DNA from: Treponema sp.
Lineage (GTDB): Bacteria; Spirochaetota; Spirochaetia; Treponematales; Treponemataceae
Assembly (NCBI GenBank): GCA_003455655.1
Contig: DMQP01000228.1
Location: 1-9,775 of the forward strand
Direction of reading: 5' to 3'
Length of the DNA: 9,775 nucleotides
The translations under genes and the position numbers were made by a program. The notes beneath the pieces are model-generated. The model was given only the letters and a program-made list of their open reading frames with translations, was not told the DNA's origin and made no database searches. Below, piece by piece: positions 6,810 through 9,775 of the stretch (its first letter is position 1; every line of letters starts with the position of its first letter).

Positions 6810-6829
6810 CTCACGGCCTATGTTATACT
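6801..6829 (+). promoter_or_regulatory. Sigma70-type promoter for the RelA/SpoT-Nudix-nitrilase operon (leaderless start predicted)
   Basis: TTGCGT (6801-6806) and TATACT (6824-6829) are separated by 17 bases. The base seven positions after the -10 box is 6836, the A of the ATG of the next gene. No Shine-Dalgarno exists in the six bases between. The -35 box overlaps that of the opposite promoter by three bases (6804-6806). Confidence 0.72.
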
Positions 6830-6835
6830 GTACCC

Positions 6836-7891
6836 ATGACAGAACATGAACAGCATATTCTTGATGAATACAGAGAACAAAAACCACAGTTTGAACTTCT
6901 TGCTCAACACGCAGAACAATTTCTTAACACAGCAGTACAAAAAAGCAAGGCTCAGGTTTACGGAATTATTCACCGAATAAAAGAACAAAATAGTCTTGCT
7001 GGAAAATTACACCGTAAAGGCGACAAGTATACTTCTCTTTCGGACATAACAGACATTTTAGGTTTTCGCATTATTTGTTATTTCGCAGATGATGTAGATG
7101 CAATTGCACAAGCAGTTGCAGAAAGTTTTGACATTGACTGGGAAAATTCAATCGACAAAAGACACGCCCTTGATATTAATTCTTTTGGTTACATGGCAGT
7201 TCATTACATTTGTTCAATCAAAAAAGATGCGCCTCTTCCTGAAGAACTAAAAAACAAACGCTTCGAAGTACAAATGTGTTCGCTTTTACAACATGCGTGG
7301 GCAGTTATGAATCACGACTTGGGCTACAAAACAAAGTTCGGAATTCCACAAGCAGTAAGCAGAGATTTTTCGCGCCTTGCAGGTTTAATGGAAATTGCAG
7401 ACGAACACTTTAGCCGCATTCGAGATACCGTTAGTTCTTACACAGAAGACGTACATCAGAAAATTGTTAACGACACTTCTTCCGAAATTCCTATTGATGC
7501 AGTTTCTCTTGCTGAATACATGAAGTACAGTCACAAAATGCGTTCTTTCTTAAACAAAATTGCAGAAGACTGTCATGCAGAAATTTTTGATGACACTCCC
7601 GAAAATTATATTGAACAGTTAGCCTGGCTTCATAAAACAAAGCTGGGTGACATTCAAAAAATGCTTGAAGAAAACGGAAGCCTTGCAGAACGCATTGCAC
7701 AAAAAACACTTTCTGAATACGAGCTTGATATTTTTGCAGCTTCTGTGGGATTACGCGCACTGTGTCATGCAGAACTTATTACAAAAGGTTTTTCTGAACA
7801 GCAAGCAAGCGAATTTTTTATGCTTTCTCTTAACAACAAAGAGCGTTCACTTCAGCATGCAAAAGAACTTTTGAATGAATACAAAGCATAA
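6836..7891 (+). CDS. RelA/SpoT-type nucleotide pyrophosphokinase (small alarmone synthetase-like) with C-terminal extension
   Basis: This 351-residue protein has a RelA/SpoT synthetase fold at about residues 20-200 and no HD hydrolase domain, so it should only make (p)ppGpp or a related pyrophosphorylated nucleotide. Visible motifs are HRIKEQNSLAGKL (46-58, with Arg47 and Lys49 for ATP), SDITDILGFRI (69-79, Asp73 a metal ligand), FGYMAVHY (117-124, Tyr119 placed to stack on the acceptor base) and FEVQMCSLLQHAWAVMNHDL (143-162, Glu144 and Gln146 catalytic). All look intact. Residues about 205-351 form an unrecognised helical, charged extension absent from minimal synthetases. The ATG at 6836 is the only start: no ATG, GTG or TTG lies in frame between it and an upstream stop at 6785, and the promoter runs almost to it with no ribosome site. 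It begins a three-gene operon. Whether it acts on GDP/GTP or another nucleotide cannot be told. Confidence 0.9.
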   Translation: MTEHEQHILDEYREQKPQFELLAQHAEQFLNTAVQKSKAQVYGIIHRIKEQNSLAGKLHRKGDKYTSLSDITDILGFRIICYFADDVDAIAQAVAESFDIDWENSIDKRHALDINSFGYMAVHYICSIKKDAPLPEELKNKRFEVQMCSLLQHAWAVMNHDLGYKTKFGIPQAVSRDFSRLAGLMEIADEHFSRIRDTVSSYTEDVHQKIVNDTSSEIPIDAVSLAEYMKYSHKMRSFLNKIAEDCHAEIFDDTPENYIEQLAWLHKTKLGDIQKMLEENGSLAERIAQKTLSEYELDIFAASVGLRALCHAELITKGFSEQQASEFFMLSLNNKERSLQHAKELLNEYKA

Positions 7892-7902
7892 GGGCAAAAA
7901 GA

Positions 7903-8466
7903 ATGAAGTTTAAAGGCATCAATAAAATTCATCAGGGAAAATATATTGCTCGCTACGACATTCAGTATGAATCCGAAAAAGGAAGAGAAAAAACATACGA
8001 AATGATAAGCCGCAATAAACATATTACCACAGAAGATGATTTACACAACAATCAAGTTGATGCAGTAGTTCTTATTATGCACGATTCAGACAAGAGCCAC
8101 ATTCTTTTAAACAGAGAATTCCGCATGGCACCCGCAGAAACAGTCATTAACTTTCCTGCTGGCCTTATTGACCAAGGCGAAAGTGTACAAGAAGCAGCTG
8201 CACGAGAATTACGCGAAGAAACAGGACTTAGACTCGACTCCATCGAAGAAGAATGGAAAGAAAGTTATTCTGCTGTCGGATTTTCAAACGAAAAAAATGT
8301 TGTTGTCATTGGAAAAGCAAGTGGAACATTACAAGAAAGCGACTCTGACATGGAAGAAATAGAAGCCAAATGGTATTCAAAAGAAGAAGTAAAAAAATTA
8401 CTTCAAACAGAACGCTTTTCAGCCCGAACACAAGCATACTGCGCTTTGTGGAGTGCACATGAATAA
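7903..8466 (+). CDS. Nudix hydrolase, ADP-ribose pyrophosphatase-like
   Basis: This 187-residue protein should cleave a nucleoside diphosphate linked to another group, using metal held by the Nudix box. The box is complete: Gly87, five residues, Glu93, seven residues, then RELREETGL (101-109), preceded by INFPAG (82-87) as in ADP-ribose and NDP-sugar pyrophosphatases. The N-terminal part (1-50) is the usual beta-rich dimerising region. After the box, where ADP-ribose enzymes commonly show S-P-G-x-S-x-E, this protein has SAVGFSNE (123-130), with Val125 in place of proline, so the substrate may differ. Length is normal (about 180-210). It starts 11 bases after the RelA/SpoT-like gene, with AAGGG about 8 bases before the ATG, and overlaps the next gene by 8 bases. 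Co-expression suggests its substrate is tied to the same pathway. Confidence 0.92.
   Translation: MKFKGINKIHQGKYIARYDIQYESEKGREKTYEMISRNKHITTEDDLHNNQVDAVVLIMHDSDKSHILLNREFRMAPAETVINFPAGLIDQGESVQEAAARELREETGLRLDSIEEEWKESYSAVGFSNEKNVVVIGKASGTLQESDSDMEEIEAKWYSKEEVKKLLQTERFSARTQAYCALWSAHE
8450..8453 (+). promoter_or_regulatory. Shine-Dalgarno site of the carbon-nitrogen hydrolase gene, inside the Nudix gene
   Basis: GGAG lies 5 bases before the ATG at 8459, within the last codons of the Nudix gene. It supports that start and translational coupling between the two genes. Confidence 0.6.
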
Positions 8467-9775
8467 CATTTACAATGTCGTTGCTTACTTGTGTTCATAT
8501 ATCATAAACACATGCGAAGAAGTTTTTTTTGTTCACTACAGTTGCATTTCAAAATCAGAAAAAGAACGCACAAGAAATATAATAAAAGAATATCTTCCTC
8601 AGTTATTTTCAAGTCAAGAAGATCAAATTGTTCAACTTACAAAAGAAAATTTAACAGATAGTTTTTTCGAAAAACTGCAAGCGCTTATTTTAAAACTAAC
8701 AAACACAAAAGATTTTTTTGCAACAACAGCATTAATACAAACATTAGACCAAGCCCTTGCAAATTTACTGTTAGAAAAAATTGGTGAACTTGAACATGAT
8801 GATTTTTCTACCGTACTTAACACCAACCGCGAACTTACAGGAGTGGGCCTTTTGCCTCGTTGTTCTTGCGAGTGGGAACGAAAACACAGACTGTCTCATT
8901 GCTACAACCGCATGGATAATTTTTTATTCAACATGTTGCTTATGGAAAATTCTATTTTGGGGGAACTAATAGATAAACACTTTTTTTTACCCAAAAGTCT
9001 TTTCCCTCATTTTAGCAAAACAAAAAAACTTACCATTGCAGCAACCGCTCTTCGCCGAGAAAGAAAATTCACCGGAGAGTTGTACGACAAAGATACTGTT
9101 CAGTATTTTAAAATTGTATATGACACTGACGGATGGCAAGAAGATAATCAACTGGTCTGGAATAAAATACAAGAAGCTTCTCTGCACCAAACAGATATCA
9201 TTGTATTTCCCGAAATACTAGGAAACCCAGAAACAGTAACTTTTGTGCAAAATAAAATTCAGTCATTGACCGAAGAAGAGAAACAGCAGCTACCTTCGCT
9301 TATAGTTCTTCCCTCTTTGTGGCAAAATAAACAAAACACCGTAACACTACTAAACAAAACAGGTCAAATAGTTTACACACAGAACAAACAAAATCCCTTC
9401 CGAATTGAACATCAAGGTTCAGGATATCTTGAAGGAATAATTCCGAGTCGCGTAATAAACATCTTGCACTTCGAAGGAATAGGACGCATTGCCATTTTAA
9501 TTTGCAAAGATTTTCTTACCACAAAATACATGGAACAGTTAATGCGTTGTTTTAAACTTACACTCATTCTTGTTCCTTCGTTTTCAACAGGCTCTTACGA
9601 TTTTAGACAAACACTTGATTTGTGTGCCCACGATGACTGCAATGTAGTGTGGATAAACACATGCGCTGCAATAGAAAAAGGAAAAGAACAAAACTTCGAA
9701 GCAATAGGTGCAGTCCGCAAACGCATTTCTCGTAAAGATGATGAATCACACACCTTATGCAAAATGCCCCCTTGC
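8459..9775 (+). CDS. Carbon-nitrogen hydrolase (nitrilase superfamily) with unrecognised N-terminal domain (partial)
   Basis: The frame is open from the ATG at 8459 to the window edge: 439 residues with no stop. From about residue 189 it resembles a nitrilase-superfamily amidase. The strand KLTIAATAL opens the domain. The Glu-Lys-Cys triad can be assigned to Glu252 (TDIIVFPEIL), Lys310 (GQIVYTQNKQNPF) and Cys349 (GRIAILICKDF). A late VVWINTCA (396-403) fits the strand after the helix that follows the nucleophile. Such enzymes cleave amides, nitriles or N-carbamoyl groups, and some supply ammonia to partner domains. Residues 1-188 match nothing I recognise; they are mostly helical, with a Cys/His-rich stretch (Cys135, Cys137, His143, His147, Cys148). 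The ATG overlaps the Nudix gene by 8 bases. The C-terminus is missing, so a further fused domain cannot be excluded. Substrate unknown. Confidence 0.85.
   Translation, partial: MNNIYNVVAYLCSYIINTCEEVFFVHYSCISKSEKERTRNIIKEYLPQLFSSQEDQIVQLTKENLTDSFFEKLQALILKLTNTKDFFATTALIQTLDQALANLLLEKIGELEHDDFSTVLNTNRELTGVGLLPRCSCEWERKHRLSHCYNRMDNFLFNMLLMENSILGELIDKHFFLPKSLFPHFSKTKKLTIAATALRRERKFTGELYDKDTVQYFKIVYDTDGWQEDNQLVWNKIQEASLHQTDIIVFPEILGNPETVTFVQNKIQSLTEEEKQQLPSLIVLPSLWQNKQNTVTLLNKTGQIVYTQNKQNPFRIEHQGSGYLEGIIPSRVINILHFEGIGRIAILICKDFLTTKYMEQLMRCFKLTLILVPSFSTGSYDFRQTLDLCAHDDCNVVWINTCAAIEKGKEQNFEAIGAVRKRISRKDDESHTLCKMPPC

Noticed and set aside
8459..9775. Interpretation as a glutamine-dependent NAD synthetase
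   Set aside because: In that enzyme the nitrilase-type domain is at the N-terminus. Here about 190 unrelated residues come first and no synthetase motif is visible before the edge. A synthetase domain beyond 9775 cannot be excluded.
8459..9775. Interpretation as a reverse transcriptase-nitrilase defence protein
   Set aside because: Some defence-associated reverse transcriptases carry nitrilase domains, but no reverse-transcriptase active-site motif such as YxDD is visible in residues 1-188.

Overview
The window looks like chromosomal DNA of a low-to-moderate G+C spirochaete, most probably a Treponema. This rests on a bacterial V/A-type ATP synthase cluster sitting next to a stand-alone PTS IIA protein and SecG, on the character of the proteins, and on the base composition. 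The assignment comes from recognising families, not from a database search.

Left two thirds (1-6735, minus strand): one tightly packed gene series read right to left. It runs secG, a PtsN-like PTS IIA protein, then V/A-ATPase subunits H-like, C, I, K (c-ring), F, E and A. Subunit A leaves the window at base 1, and B and D would be expected beyond it. Gaps are 9-45 bases, or genes overlap by 4-8 bases, and most genes have a good Shine-Dalgarno sequence. The set supplies the catalytic head (A), the peripheral stalks (E plus H-like), the central stalk (C, F) and the membrane motor (I, K). The one longer gap, between I and K, holds a strong hairpin nearly coincident with an 8-codon mini-ORF.

Middle (6736-6835): a 100-base divergent control region. 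Two good sigma70-type promoters point away from each other and their -35 boxes overlap by three bases. The leftward one serves secG and probably the whole ATPase series. The rightward one is placed so that transcription should start on the A of the next gene's ATG, which predicts a leaderless mRNA.

Right third (6836-9775, plus strand): three closely spaced genes, evidently one operon. They are a monofunctional RelA/SpoT-type nucleotide pyrophosphokinase with a helical C-terminal extension, a Nudix hydrolase of the ADP-ribose pyrophosphatase type, and a carbon-nitrogen hydrolase (nitrilase superfamily). The last has an unrecognised N-terminal domain of about 190 residues and runs off the right edge. 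A nucleotide-making enzyme, a nucleotide-cleaving enzyme and an amidase-like enzyme under one leaderless promoter is the least explained part of the window and the best candidate for an undescribed pathway.

No tRNA, rRNA, CRISPR array, insertion sequence or clear rho-independent terminator was seen. No gene-free stretch exceeds about 100 bases.
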